64,000 nucleotides of DNA from Verrucomicrobiales bacterium (lineage in GTDB: Bacteria > Verrucomicrobiota > Verrucomicrobiia > Limisphaerales > J093): contig JACKPW010000022.1 of the NCBI GenBank assembly GCA_024233215.1, positions 36,495-100,494 on the forward strand, read 5' to 3'. The notes beneath the pieces were generated by a model, which made no database searches, was not told where the DNA came from, and saw only the letters and a list, made by a program, of their open reading frames with translations. Every line of letters begins with the position of its first letter. Position 1 is the stretch's first letter. This document shows, piece by piece, positions 1 through 8,507 of the stretch. A program made the position numbers and the translations under genes.

Positions 1-49
1 CCATAAAGCCGGTCTGTCGGAAAACAAGAACCTTGCCGGGTAATAGGCG

Positions 50-688
50 ATGAGAAACCAAGCGTTGTCAGGCGGACTTATCGTCGCGTCGATGACCTTT
101 CTGCTGGCGGGTTGTCGATCGACAGGACGCATTCTGCCGAACAGCCGGGTCGATGTTGAGATGCGTGAGAAATTGCGCCCACGGATCGATGAGGCGAGGG
201 ATGCGGGTGGCATATTCCTGTACAGAGCTATACATCATCCCGAATTGAAGTGGGACCTTCCGTCCGAGCTTGGCCGATCCCTATTCTTCACTCTCCCAGA
301 TTTGGCCAAGGCCATGCCGTTACGCGCAAGCGAACTGCTGGATTCCTTGAGTAAGAGTGAGCGGTCTGGAGACCTCGCCTCCGTGATCAGTAGCGCACAC
401 GAGTCGTGGATGGTCGCGTGGATCAGCTCCGACGCTCGGCTTTTGCTTGCTGGATACGTCCTGGAGGACAAACACGGAGTGCAGTGGTTCGTGTACACCG
501 ACGCAAAGGTAATCTGCTTCCCGTCCGAGGATCGAGAGACTGGAGAGATTCGGTTTGAGAAGCTACGATACGCATGGGGACGTCTATTCTTCGACGGTCG
601 TGATCGCGATTCCTGGATGGCATATATTGCATACGCACGGGAGTGCGCTTTTCTCCTAGGTCCATCCTCCGAGAGCGTGCTCCACTGA
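50..688 (+). CDS. Putative lipoprotein of unknown function
   Basis: The 212-residue product begins with a short basic n-region, a hydrophobic stretch and a lipobox-like LLAGC ending at about residue 22, so it is probably exported and lipid-anchored. The mature part is hydrophilic, mixed alpha/beta in character, with no motif I recognise. The ATG lies just after a TAATAGGCG leader with no clear Shine-Dalgarno sequence. It stands alone on the plus strand at the window edge. The next gene in this orientation also has a lipoprotein signal but no sequence similarity. Function is unknown; location at a membrane is inferred from the signal only. Confidence 0.7.
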   Translation: MRNQALSGGLIVASMTFLLAGCRSTGRILPNSRVDVEMREKLRPRIDEARDAGGIFLYRAIHHPELKWDLPSELGRSLFFTLPDLAKAMPLRASELLDSLSKSERSGDLASVISSAHESWMVAWISSDARLLLAGYVLEDKHGVQWFVYTDAKVICFPSEDRETGEIRFEKLRYAWGRLFFDGRDRDSWMAYIAYARECAFLLGPSSESVLH

Positions 689-1010
689 GCACTCGTGCAC
701 AGGACCTCTGGGACCGCTGTCTGTAGTCAACAGGAGAAGGAGTCGGGGCTGGTGAGTTAGAGAAGCGAGATGCTCATGTGCAGGGCAAGTTGCGGGTGAT
801 ACGGGAACGTCGACCTGGCGAGCAATGGCATAGGGAGAGCAGCCGGCGACACCTGATGAGCTGGTGGCGCGTCTCCTGCAGCACACGGATTAGCTGAACG
901 CGCGCGCAGGGGCTTCACGGGATTGTGGGCGGGAGCTGAATACGTACAGTGTCCGCAGGGTGGAGGCGAAACTCGCAGAGCCCGACTGAGGAGTGCGCCA
1001 GGACGCCACC
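689..1010. other. Intergenic stretch with no recognisable gene
   Basis: About 320 bases between the first lipoprotein gene and the first copy of the repeated phage-like terminus. The short reading frames here are arginine/proline-rich on both strands and match nothing I know. No convincing promoter or terminator could be identified. Confidence 0.5.
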
Positions 1011-1115
1011 TCAACTCTCCGCCACCAAACCCTCCCCCTCCAGCGCCACCAGGATCGCATTGACCGTCGCCAGCCCCCCACTTCCCCCTCGCCCCGCGCC
1101 GCTCGAGGGACGTAG
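1011..1115 (-). pseudogene. Copy A of a repeated phage-like gene terminus
   Basis: Read on the minus strand, this ends with NAILVALEGEGLVAES and a TGA at 1013-1011, preceded by a Gly/Ser-rich GAGRGGSGG segment. The same ending recurs in copy B (2871-3002, NAILVALEGKGVVAGS). A 35-bp block at 1081-1115 recurs almost exactly at 1551-1584. Endings of this kind, an Ala/Leu/Val helix after a small-residue linker, are typical of phage head-fibre or tail proteins; that identity is inference. No start codon or full-length gene is present, so this is a degraded 3' fragment. Confidence 0.5.
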
Positions 1116-1143
1116 TGTGCTGGAGCCTTGAAAGAATGCTGGG

Positions 1144-1502
1144 ATGAAGTGCTTTGCTGCTTTCGTGTCGCTACTGCTCTTGGTCGGTTGTGCGCCCAGC
1201 CGAGATTCTGGGGTCGTGTCTGCGGCCGGTACAGGACCGAGTGCTCTAGCTCCACGGAAGTGCAGGACATCCCCGCTCGATTGACGGCAGAGGAAGTGCT
1301 GCAGCTTGCCAATCAGGCGCTGCGAGCCCGTCACTTCAACATGGAGGCGTACCGCTGCGACGCCGTGACGTTCCAGCCCGACACCCCTGGCATGTCCAAG
1401 AAGTGGCTGCTGCATTTTCACCGGGAGCCGTGTGTGCCTGACGAGGATTTCTTCGTGATCGTGGCTGATGATACTGAGGAGGTCGAGATTGCCGTGCCGT
1501 GA
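1144..1502 (+). CDS. Small lipoprotein gene, frameshifted after the signal
   Basis: Starting at the ATG at 1144, the first 46 codons encode a lipoprotein signal (MKCFAAFVSLLLLVGC) followed by an Ala/Ser/Pro-rich linker and an early TGA. The remaining protein, from about STEVQDIPARLTAEEV to the stop at 1502, lies in the frame that is open from 1128. A single indel between about 1200 and 1290 therefore seems to have split one gene of about 120 residues. The distal part (LTAEEVLQLANQALRARHF; later LLHFHREPCVPDEDFFVIV) looks like a small periplasmic alpha/beta domain. The family is not recognised. Confidence 0.55.
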
Positions 1503-1550
1503 AGTCGTAGGAACGTGCAGGCTGTGGCGGTGACCTACGAACAGCCCGAA

Positions 1551-1584
1551 CTTCCCCCTCGTCCCGCGCCGCTCGAGGGCGTAG
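1551..1584 (-). repeat. Copy D: short piece of the repeated terminus
   Basis: Nearly identical to 1081-1115, with one substitution (C/T) and one missing base over about 35 positions around the core CGCGCCGCTCGAGGG. On the minus strand it reads as the Gly/Arg/Ser-rich linker of the repeated phage-like terminus but lacks the following helix. It lies between the frameshifted lipoprotein gene and the MORN-type lipoprotein gene. Confidence 0.6.
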
Positions 1585-1685
1585 GCTGCGGGCGATGAAC
1601 AGGGTCAGTCAGTGGCGTGCGGAACCTCGGACTCCCTGCCGGGGATGGGAGGCGTGTCCACCAAGCCGCGGTCTGCGAGGGCGTC

Positions 1686-2369
1686 TCATGGTTGCGAGTA
1701 ATCACGAAGAGAGTTCGTCGTACCATCCTCATCGAACCACACCCATGTCCCTACCTGTTTGCCTTGGTGGTGTTGCCCTCTGTACGCCACGCGTCCAGAT
1801 CGAAAATAGCCAGTGTCCGCGCCTTCGGCGCCATTTACTCCGAAATGCTGGACGTAAGCTTTGCTGCCGTCGGTGTAAAAGCCTATGAACTGGCCACAGT
1901 AATGCCCACCCTCGTACTGGATCTCGCTCTGCCGCTGGCCGTTCACGTAGTAGGTGGTCCAAATGCCCGAGAAATTCGCCGGCGGTGGAACCCAGACAAA
2001 GCGCATCATTTCGTAGACCCTCCGGGCGAACAGCCTGCCATTGGGATTGTAGCTGCACTCCAGTATCCACAGATCATCAAGCCGGAAAGCCTCCCAATGC
2101 ACCGCACCACTCGCGCCGCCCGGGCCAGGAGTGACCTTCAAAGGTCGAAGCAGGTTCATCACGTCCGTCTTTCGTATTCCGAGCTTGAGGTCCTCTAGGA
2201 GTGGATCCCATTTGGCCCGAGATGGTGCTACCCAACTAGCTCGAAGAATCTTGGCGGTCGCGTCTCTAGTCTCCTGTGATGGAGAGGCCAGTTTGTGAGC
2301 AGGTGAGGAGCACCCGATTGCCATGAAGGCCATGATCATTGAACTGACAGACAACCGTAGGGCACTCAT
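1686..2369 (-). CDS. Lipoprotein with MORN_2-type (YwqK-like) repeats
   Basis: The 227-residue product starts with a signal sequence ending in a lipobox-like AIGC (about residues 17-20), so it is probably a lipoprotein. The C-terminal 90 residues contain MORN-like strand repeats such as YVNGQRQSEIQYEGG, FYTDGSKAYVQHF and YFRSGRVAYRGQHHQGKQVG, the pattern of the MORN_2 / YwqK family, in which each repeat forms a beta hairpin. The middle (LGIRKTDVMNLLRPLKV) resembles an SmpA/OmlA-like 'how far apart' motif only weakly. It overlaps the upstream membrane-protein gene by 4 bases (ATGA), which indicates translational coupling. Function is unknown; a surface or scaffold role would fit the repeats. 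Confidence 0.7.
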   Translation of the reverse strand: MSALRLSVSSMIMAFMAIGCSSPAHKLASPSQETRDATAKILRASWVAPSRAKWDPLLEDLKLGIRKTDVMNLLRPLKVTPGPGGASGAVHWEAFRLDDLWILECSYNPNGRLFARRVYEMMRFVWVPPPANFSGIWTTYYVNGQRQSEIQYEGGHYCGQFIGFYTDGSKAYVQHFGVNGAEGADTGYFRSGRVAYRGQHHQGKQVGTWVWFDEDGTTNSLRDYSQP

Positions 2370-2698
2370 GACTGGCGTTTGAACCTCCGATAAATCACCG
2401 CGACAAGTCCTGCCGGGACCGCCGCAACCAGGCTCAGAAGCAAAGCATCCAGGACCAAGAGAAATCCGACTGCCAGCACGTCGACGGCGGTCATCGCCGG
2501 CTCGCTACCCGACTTCCATCCAAAACTGATCAAGCTCAGTGCGATTCCGACGGCGAGCCAAATGACTCCACTGACTGCCGAGACGCCGCCGATGCACACC
2601 ACGAGACTGCGGCGGCTGAACCATCGCTGCAGCACGCAGAACTCGACGAATGCCGTCGAAGCGAACACTGCGACAAAGAGTAATGCCGTGCTGTGCAT
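2366..2698 (-). CDS. Small integral membrane protein
   Basis: The 110-residue product is strongly hydrophobic with about three predicted membrane spans: residues 4-24, 33-60 and 75-103. It ends in a basic tail (YRRFKRQS) expected to be cytoplasmic. It precedes the MORN-type lipoprotein gene with a 4-base ATGA overlap, so the two are probably one transcript and may act together at the membrane. No family is recognised. Confidence 0.65.
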   Translation of the reverse strand: MHSTALLFVAVFASTAFVEFCVLQRWFSRRSLVVCIGGVSAVSGVIWLAVGIALSLISFGWKSGSEPAMTAVDVLAVGFLLVLDALLLSLVAAVPAGLVAVIYRRFKRQS

Positions 2699-2870
2699 GT
2701 CGCTTCTAGCTCATGCCGAACCTGGGGTCTGGGTCGAGGATCACGGCCTGGTATGTCGGAACCCGACCGATCAGAGACGCAGGTTGCCGGTGCAGCACTG
2801 AGTGGATCACGGGCCGACAATAGCGCATCTAAGCCACTGCCGGCAAGCCTCTTGTGCGCAGCTAGGCCAG

Positions 2871-3002
2871 TCAACTTCCCGCCACAACTCCCTTTCCCTC
2901 CAACGCCACCAGGATCGCGTTGATCGCCGCCCGCGCCTCGGCATCGACCGTGGTGCCGCCGGACGGGTCCGGGATGTGGGAGGCTTGGGGTACGGGCGTT
3001 AC
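2871..3002 (-). pseudogene. Copy B of the repeated phage-like gene terminus
   Basis: This is the longest copy. On the minus strand it reads VTPVPQASHIPDPSGG, then TTVDAEARAAINAILVALEG and KGVVAGS with a TGA at 2873-2871. The C-terminal helix matches copy A and the HIP.PSGG.TV segment matches copy C. The efflux pump's stop codon (2999-3001) lies inside the first codons of this copy, so the pump gene abuts or has been joined to the repeat. The product is probably the end of a phage head or tail structural protein, which is inference from composition. Confidence 0.55.
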
Positions 3003-4279
3003 CCCGTGGCAGCCCCGGATTGAGCATTCGAATTAACGGATGCAAGCGACCGGGCATTCAACCGCTGCAACCCAAAGTAGATCAACAAGGTCGCGGCGCT
3101 CATTGCGAAGAGCACGAGCGCGGCGCCAGAGAGTCGGTGCGCGGTATCCCATACGGCGGGAGCAACCAGTGCCGCGATCAGGGCGTTGGCGACAGTCTGA
3201 ACAAAGCCTTGGCATGAGGACGCCATGCCGCGCCGGTGTGGGAACAGGTCCAAGGCCATGAGCGTGAGGCTCGGCATCGCCAGCGCGCTGCCCAGCACGT
3301 ATCCCGCCAGCGGCATCAAGCACCAAGGCAACAGGGCCGGACGTGACCAATGCAGCACGACGTTGCCGGCAGCTGTCAAAGCCATGATGCTGTAGGCCAC
3401 CGCCAGAGTTTTCGGATTACTCCATTGCCCGGCGATTCTCCCTGCCAGCCAGGTGCCCGCCATCATGCCGGCGGAAATCGGGCCAAGCAGCAAGACGAAC
3501 TCCGTTTCGCTGCGGTGCAGAATGTTGAAGAGAAATGCCGGTGCGGAGACGATGTAGACAAAGACGGCGGAGAAACTCAGCGCCAGCGCAAATGCCAGGG
3601 CCAGAAAACGTCCTGAACTCAAGACCTTCCAGTAGCCTTGCAGCAAAGGACGCGGACGCAGAGGATGGCGCTGATCCGGCGCCAGGGTTTCCGGTAGTGC
3701 CTTCCAACAGGCGAACCAGAGGGTTGTGGCAAAGAGCGTGAGAAACGCGAAGACGGAGCGCCAGCCGAACCACACCTGCAACCAGCCGCCGATGATCGGC
3801 GCCACCGCTGGGGCAATCGCGAACACAACCACAATGCGGCTCATCAACCGACGCGCCTCCACCCCATCGAACAAATCGCGGACGATGGCGCGACCGATGA
3901 TCATCCCAGCGCCCGCGCTGACACCTTGCAGCACCCGAAAGCCGATCAGAATGCCAATACTCCAGGCGCAGAAGCAGCCGAGCGAAGCCAGCGCGAATGC
4001 CGCCAGCATCACCAGGGTGACCCGACGCCGTCCATAGGTGTCCGACAAGGCGCCCTGCCAGAGCGTCATCGCCGCAAACGGTAGCATGTAGGCCGTGAGG
4101 GTCTGTTGCACCAGCAGTGGCGATGCATTGAAGCTTCGGCCAATGTCGCGAAACGACGGCAAGTAGGTGTCGATCGAGAACGGCCCCAGCGCTGAAAGCG
4201 CCGCCAGCAACCAGGCCAAGGTACGGAGGGCCGAAGCACTTGCTGCGGAAGAACGCTTGGTGCTTGAAGCCGGGTGCAT
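2999..4279 (-). CDS. Bcr/CflA-type MFS multidrug efflux transporter
   Basis: A 12-helix major-facilitator drug:H+ antiporter. The start at 4279 (MHPASSTKR) is preferred over the longer reading frame from 4384 because it gives a short cytoplasmic lead before TM1. Visible motifs are FSIDTYLPSFRDI in TM1, characteristic of Bcr/CflA, and the loop 2-3 motif GALSDTYGRRRVTL, the MFS motif A. A TM4/5 region with RVLQGVSAGAGMIIGRAIVRD and PIIGGWLQVWFGWRSVF (motif C-like) follows. Length (about 427 residues) is slightly above the family norm of about 400. It probably exports small drugs or metabolites; the substrate cannot be read from sequence. Its 3' end runs into repeat copy B, and copy C lies just upstream, so it sits between direct repeats. 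Confidence 0.9.
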   Translation of the reverse strand: MHPASSTKRSSAASASALRTLAWLLAALSALGPFSIDTYLPSFRDIGRSFNASPLLVQQTLTAYMLPFAAMTLWQGALSDTYGRRRVTLVMLAAFALASLGCFCAWSIGILIGFRVLQGVSAGAGMIIGRAIVRDLFDGVEARRLMSRIVVVFAIAPAVAPIIGGWLQVWFGWRSVFAFLTLFATTLWFACWKALPETLAPDQRHPLRPRPLLQGYWKVLSSGRFLALAFALALSFSAVFVYIVSAPAFLFNILHRSETEFVLLLGPISAGMMAGTWLAGRIAGQWSNPKTLAVAYSIMALTAAGNVVLHWSRPALLPWCLMPLAGYVLGSALAMPSLTLMALDLFPHRRGMASSCQGFVQTVANALIAALVAPAVWDTAHRLSGAALVLFAMSAATLLIYFGLQRLNARSLASVNSNAQSGAATG

Positions 4280-4397
4280 CGCGGGCGTCAGACAGATCGG
4301 TCGCTCATTCGACAAGAAAAGCCAAGCAGCAGGAGACACTCGAGACCTTGTCGCAAAGGGCAATCGTAGATCGGGTATCTCCAACCAGGCAATATGA

Positions 4398-4465
4398 TCA
4401 TTCGACCGTTGCCCCTCCGGACGGGGCCGGGATGTGGGCCGCTCGGGTCGTCCGCGTCACGCCGT
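4398..4465 (-). pseudogene. Copy C of the repeated phage-like terminus, truncated
   Basis: On the minus strand it reads GVTRTTRAAHIPAPSGGATVE followed at once by TGA (4400-4398). This matches the HIPDPSGGTTVD part of copy B but lacks the distal NAILVALEG helix. It is in the same orientation as copies A and B and lies about 120 bases upstream of the efflux pump start, so copies B and C bracket that gene as degenerate direct repeats. Confidence 0.5.
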
Positions 4466-4566
4466 AAAGTCCCACGCTACGGTTGGGTGATGCCTGTCAC
4501 AAGGTCTCCAATCCCTCAGCCGTAGTGCCTGTCCCGCTCAAGCCAAAGCTGAAAAGGAGAATCATC

Positions 4567-7500
4567 GTGAGAATCCAGGCTTCCCTTCCCATCGCCTCGA
4601 TGCTCCAGTTGCGCTCGCAGGTGTACCGGCACGTGAACGCTCCCTCCAGTCCGCTGCCCGTTCGTCTCTCCGACGAGGAAGTGCAACGTCGGAACGCAGA
4701 AATTCGCCGGGGGCTGGCCCGATCCAACGCCGCCACAGCAACTGCGCTGGTTGTCTCAGTTGCGTTTGCCTTTCTGGCCATTTTCCACGCCTCCCGGGCG
4801 AACCACCACGCCCGCCTGGCGCAGGAGGCAACCGCCCAGGCCAACGAGGAACTGTGGAACTCCCAGCTCGCGCAGGCCCGGGCGCTGCGCTGGAGTGACA
4901 AAGTGGGCCGGCGGAGCGAGAGCCTCCAGGCCATCCGAAACGCGGTCAGCATCCGGCCCTCCCCGGAACTGCGGGACGAAGCCATCGCCACCCTGGCATT
5001 GATGGATGTCGGCCGGGGGGAATTCTGGCAGCCGATGCCGGGGAACACCGAGGCCGTGGGGTTCGCGTCGGACCTGACTTGCTACGCCTGGGGTGATGGT
5101 GCGGGGGAAGTCCGCCTGTTCGAAACCGATGGTCGGCACCCAATCGGTTCCTTTGGGTCCACCAACGGGGTGGCGATGTCGCTGGATTTCAGCCCCGATA
5201 ACCGGTTGCTGGCCGCGCGCTCCGTCGGCGGAGCAGTGGCAATCTGGAACGTGGCGGAGGCCCGGCTTGAAACGAACCTGAGCAGTCCCCTGGCCGGCTA
5301 CCACCCGCAGAGCCTCTTGTTCCATCCCAGCGAACCCTGGCTGCTGGTGGCCACCACGGACGGAGCGCTGGAGGTCCATGACACTCGAACTTGGCAGGGG
5401 GGGGCCTCCCTGCCCGTCGTCGGAACGGTGGCGGTCTTGTGTCAGAACCCGGCAGGCTCACGCTTGGCGGTGGCCGTGGATCAACGCATCGAGATCTGGG
5501 ACTTCGCCCGGCGCACCCGGCTCCAGGCGCTGGATGCGGGAGGGGTGATGACAGCCTTGGCGTGGCATCCCGGTGAGAACCTGCTGGCAGCCGCCCACGC
5601 CGACGGAAACCTCACCTTGCTGGACCGACGCAGCGGAAACCGGCGGACCGTGAGAGCCCACACCATGCCTGTCACCCGCGTCATGTTCGATCCCCGGGGG
5701 GAGGTCCTGGTGTCCACGTCGTGGGATGGGACGACCCGGTTCTGGGATGCCCGCTCTGGCCGACCGTTGCTGACCACCCAGGCGGGCTATGCCTGGGGGT
5801 TCGATGCCACCGGCCGGCGCCTCTGTTACCTCAAGGAGCGGCTGGGATTGGGAGCATGGGACTACGAGCCTGCCGAAGCGTTCTCGAGGCTGGCCGTCCC
5901 GTTTGGGACATCGGACCGCATTCTGGGGGTGGACTTCAGCGGGGACGGGCTGCTGCTGGCGGGAACAACCTCCGAGGGACTGCACCTCTGGCATCCTGGC
6001 ACGGGGGAACACTGCACGATGGCCCGCTTGGAGGACGCGCAACGCGTGGCGTTCACGACGGACAACCAGACGGTGGTCGTGAGTTCCGGCAGGGGGTTTT
6101 ACCGGACCCGCCTCATGGGAGCCGATTCCCCGGAAGGGTGCTCGGTGGCCCCGTGGGAACTCCTCCCCGGCACCGCAGACCGTGGAATCTGGCTGGGTTT
6201 CATCACGCAGGGATCTCCGCGCTGGTTCGCGGCCGCGTCCCCCAGGCTGATCATGGGTGTCGTGCTGGATGCCGGAACATCCGTTACGCAGGTTCCGTGG
6301 CCCGGTCCCCGGCGATCGGCCGCGATCAGTCCAGACGGTCGGTTTCTGGCCACGAGTGCCTGGAAGGGCGGTGGCACTCATGTCCGGGACCTTCAGACCG
6401 GGAAGACTCCGCTCACGCTGGGAGACGAAGGCGGATTGGCCTGGTTCAGTCCGGACGGGAAGGAACTGGCGGTCGGCACGTCCACCGAGTTCGTCTTTTA
6501 CGACACCGACACCTGGCAGTGCTCCACCCGTTTGAAGCGGGATGTGGTCAACGCCTTGAGCGGGATCCTCGCGTACAGTGCGGATGGCAGCAGGATTGCC
6601 ATAGCCCACGGCATTCGGCAGGTGCGGTTGCTGGCCGCCGGGACGAAGCCGGTCCTGGCGACGCTGAATGCACCCCATCCGGAGCGCATCACCGACCTTG
6701 GTTTCAGTCGGGACGGAAGGTACCTGGCCGCGGCGACCGACAACCGAGAAATCCAGTTGTGGGATCTGGACCGACTGCAGGAGGAGTTGTCACAGCTCGG
6801 TTTGGGCTGGGAAGAAAGCTCGGTCACCGGGGATCCGGCGGATTCAGCTGCCAGGTCGGCGATGGGGTATGTGACTGGGACCCGGAGCAGCCTCTGGCTG
6901 TCGGCGGCGGGGTTGTGCATTGCTGGCGGTCTTGCGTTTCTTGGCCTACGGAATCACCGGCGGCTGATCCTGGCACAGGCCGAAGTTGAAGCCGCCGCCG
7001 CCGAAAACCAGCGCCATTTGGACGCAGCCCAGGACCAGCTGCAGCACAGTGAGAAGATGCGGGCTCTCGGTACCCTGGCGGCGGGGATTGCCCACGACTT
7101 CAACAACCTGCTGTCGATCATTCGAATGGCGGGCCAACTCGTGCAGCGGGAACTCGCGCCCACCGGCAACGCCCGGCAAAACCTGGAGGACATCGAACAG
7201 GCGGCGGTCCAGGGAAAGAACATCGTCCACTCGATCCTTGGGTACAGCCGGAAACCGCGGAACGCGGATAATCCCTACAGCGTCAATGCAGTCGTCGCTG
7301 AGACCTTGGCCATGCTTGGCCGGCAGTTCTTGAGCGGGATTGTACTTAGCCTGGAACTTGCACAGGAGGCTCCAAGCGTGGGTGGCGACAAGAGCCGGCT
7401 GGAGCAGGTCCTACTGAACCTGGTGGTCAACGCCTCCGAAGCGATGGGGGGCAAGGGCCGGCTGACCCTGATCGTGCGGCCCCAGGCTGACGGACGGGCG

Positions 7501-7821
7501 GGTATTCTCCCGCCCCGGCCGGCGGGTGGTTACGTCGAGTTGATCGTGCGCGACTCCGGGCCAGGAATCAGGCCGGAGGTGCTGCCGCGGATCTTCGAAC
7601 CGTTCTTCTCCACGAAACAGACCGGCACTCAACGCGGCACCGGGCTTGGGCTGACCACGGTATACCAGATCGCCCGGCAGGACGGACTGGGACTGGATGT
7701 GGAGACCGAGGTTGGCCGGGGCACCAGCTTTCGGGTGCTGATCCCGGCCGGAGACCCCGTCGGCGAGGATGCCCGGATGGGCTCCACTCGCCCATTGGGG
7801 AACGAAACTGCCGACGGGTAG
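4567..7821 (+). CDS. Membrane histidine kinase with a WD40 propeller sensor
   Basis: Start chosen at the GTG at 4567 because AAAAGGAGA lies 8 bases upstream; the frame stays open back to 4483. Predicted order in about 1084 residues: short cytoplasmic N-terminus, TM1 (about 56-77), coiled region rich in Ala/Gln, WD40-like repeats (about 155-735, e.g. LDFSPDNRLLAARS, IWNVAEA, FSRDGRYLAAATDNREIQLW), TM2 (about 773-795), coiled coil, then HisKA and HATPase_c. His843 in LAAGIAHDFNNLL is the predicted phospho-acceptor. The N box is QVLLNLVVNASEAM, the G boxes RDSGPGIRP and GTGLGLTTVYQI, with F box FEPFFSTKQ. Topology places the propeller outside the cytoplasm. The N-terminal membrane and coil region resembles the post-kinase region of WD40 Ser/Thr kinases of this phylum, so this looks like a sensor swap. 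The response regulator follows 16 bases downstream. Confidence 0.9.
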   Translation: MRIQASLPIASMLQLRSQVYRHVNAPSSPLPVRLSDEEVQRRNAEIRRGLARSNAATATALVVSVAFAFLAIFHASRANHHARLAQEATAQANEELWNSQLAQARALRWSDKVGRRSESLQAIRNAVSIRPSPELRDEAIATLALMDVGRGEFWQPMPGNTEAVGFASDLTCYAWGDGAGEVRLFETDGRHPIGSFGSTNGVAMSLDFSPDNRLLAARSVGGAVAIWNVAEARLETNLSSPLAGYHPQSLLFHPSEPWLLVATTDGALEVHDTRTWQGGASLPVVGTVAVLCQNPAGSRLAVAVDQRIEIWDFARRTRLQALDAGGVMTALAWHPGENLLAAAHADGNLTLLDRRSGNRRTVRAHTMPVTRVMFDPRGEVLVSTSWDGTTRFWDARSGRPLLTTQAGYAWGFDATGRRLCYLKERLGLGAWDYEPAEAFSRLAVPFGTSDRILGVDFSGDGLLLAGTTSEGLHLWHPGTGEHCTMARLEDAQRVAFTTDNQTVVVSSGRGFYRTRLMGADSPEGCSVAPWELLPGTADRGIWLGFITQGSPRWFAAASPRLIMGVVLDAGTSVTQVPWPGPRRSAAISPDGRFLATSAWKGGGTHVRDLQTGKTPLTLGDEGGLAWFSPDGKELAVGTSTEFVFYDTDTWQCSTRLKRDVVNALSGILAYSADGSRIAIAHGIRQVRLLAAGTKPVLATLNAPHPERITDLGFSRDGRYLAAATDNREIQLWDLDRLQEELSQLGLGWEESSVTGDPADSAARSAMGYVTGTRSSLWLSAAGLCIAGGLAFLGLRNHRRLILAQAEVEAAAAENQRHLDAAQDQLQHSEKMRALGTLAAGIAHDFNNLLSIIRMAGQLVQRELAPTGNARQNLEDIEQAAVQGKNIVHSILGYSRKPRNADNPYSVNAVVAETLAMLGRQFLSGIVLSLELAQEAPSVGGDKSRLEQVLLNLVVNASEAMGGKGRLTLIVRPQADGRAGILPPRPAGGYVELIVRDSGPGIRPEVLPRIFEPFFSTKQTGTQRGTGLGLTTVYQIARQDGLGLDVETEVGRGTSFRVLIPAGDPVGEDARMGSTRPLGNETADG

Positions 7822-7837
7822 GGTGACGCCCACAACC

Positions 7838-8491
7838 ATGGCCGAAGTCAGTCATTTTGCCGGTTCGATCCTGATCGTGGAGGACGATCCCACCCAGCTT
7901 CGCCTCTATGCCCAGGTGCTGAACCGGTATCGTCTGACGTGTGTGAGCACCGGCACCGCAGCGCTGGCGGCGCTGGAGGAGCGCATCCCGGACCTGATCC
8001 TCCTCGACCACGTCCTGGCGCGCGGCGAGTTGGGCACGACGTTCCTGCCCCAGCTCAAGACCGTGGCGGCACATGTGCCGGTGATCATCATCTCCGGGAC
8101 GCTCGACATCGCGGGAAAGCTGGGCGCGTTGCAGGGGCCGTTCTCGGCGGATTACGTCATCGAGAAGCCGGTGGACATCGGCCAACTGGAGCGCACGGTG
8201 GAAACGGCCCTGACCGAGTGCGGTCTGGGGCGGACGGTGCGTTCGCTGCGTTCGCTCGAACGGGCGGAGTTGATCGAGGATGGCAACCGCGAGCGGTTGT
8301 TCACGGAACGCCTGGCCCGCCAGCATGAGCTGCTCAAACGGCTGCGCGGCTTGGCGGAGAAACCCAACATCTCCGACCTGGCGGGCGAGTTCCATGTGGA
8401 CCGCAAGACCATCCGGCGTGATCTCCACGACCTGGTGCAACGGGGCCAACTCGATCCGGCGATCGGTTCCGACACGCCCGGGGAGGGTTGA
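7838..8491 (+). CDS. Response regulator with receiver and DeoR-like helix-turn-helix
   Basis: Start at the ATG at 7838 (MAEVSHFAGS), 16 bases after the kinase stop. Residues 10-125 form a receiver domain: acidic pocket E15-D16-D17, phospho-acceptor Asp57 in LILLDHVLARGELG, conserved Ser/Thr in VIIISGT, and Lys110 in YVIEKPVD. The C-terminal 60 residues carry a helix-turn-helix (ISDLAGEFHVDRKTIRRDLH) of the type seen in DeoR or HTH_11 domains, rather than OmpR, NarL or NtrC outputs. It is almost certainly the partner of the WD40 kinase immediately upstream and probably controls transcription. The target is unknown. Confidence 0.85.
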   Translation: MAEVSHFAGSILIVEDDPTQLRLYAQVLNRYRLTCVSTGTAALAALEERIPDLILLDHVLARGELGTTFLPQLKTVAAHVPVIIISGTLDIAGKLGALQGPFSADYVIEKPVDIGQLERTVETALTECGLGRTVRSLRSLERAELIEDGNRERLFTERLARQHELLKRLRGLAEKPNISDLAGEFHVDRKTIRRDLHDLVQRGQLDPAIGSDTPGEG

Positions 8492-8507
8492 AGTGGTCAG
8501 GCTGGCA

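Noticed and set aside
1011..4465. An integron-like cassette array
   Set aside because: The repeats encode a protein end, the genes are in mixed orientation, and there is no integrase or attC-like structure.
5458..6989. Long frames of about 400 codons on both strands within the WD40 kinase gene
   Set aside because: They overlap a gene with clear domains and are Arg/Pro/Gly-rich with no motif; GC-rich shadow frames.
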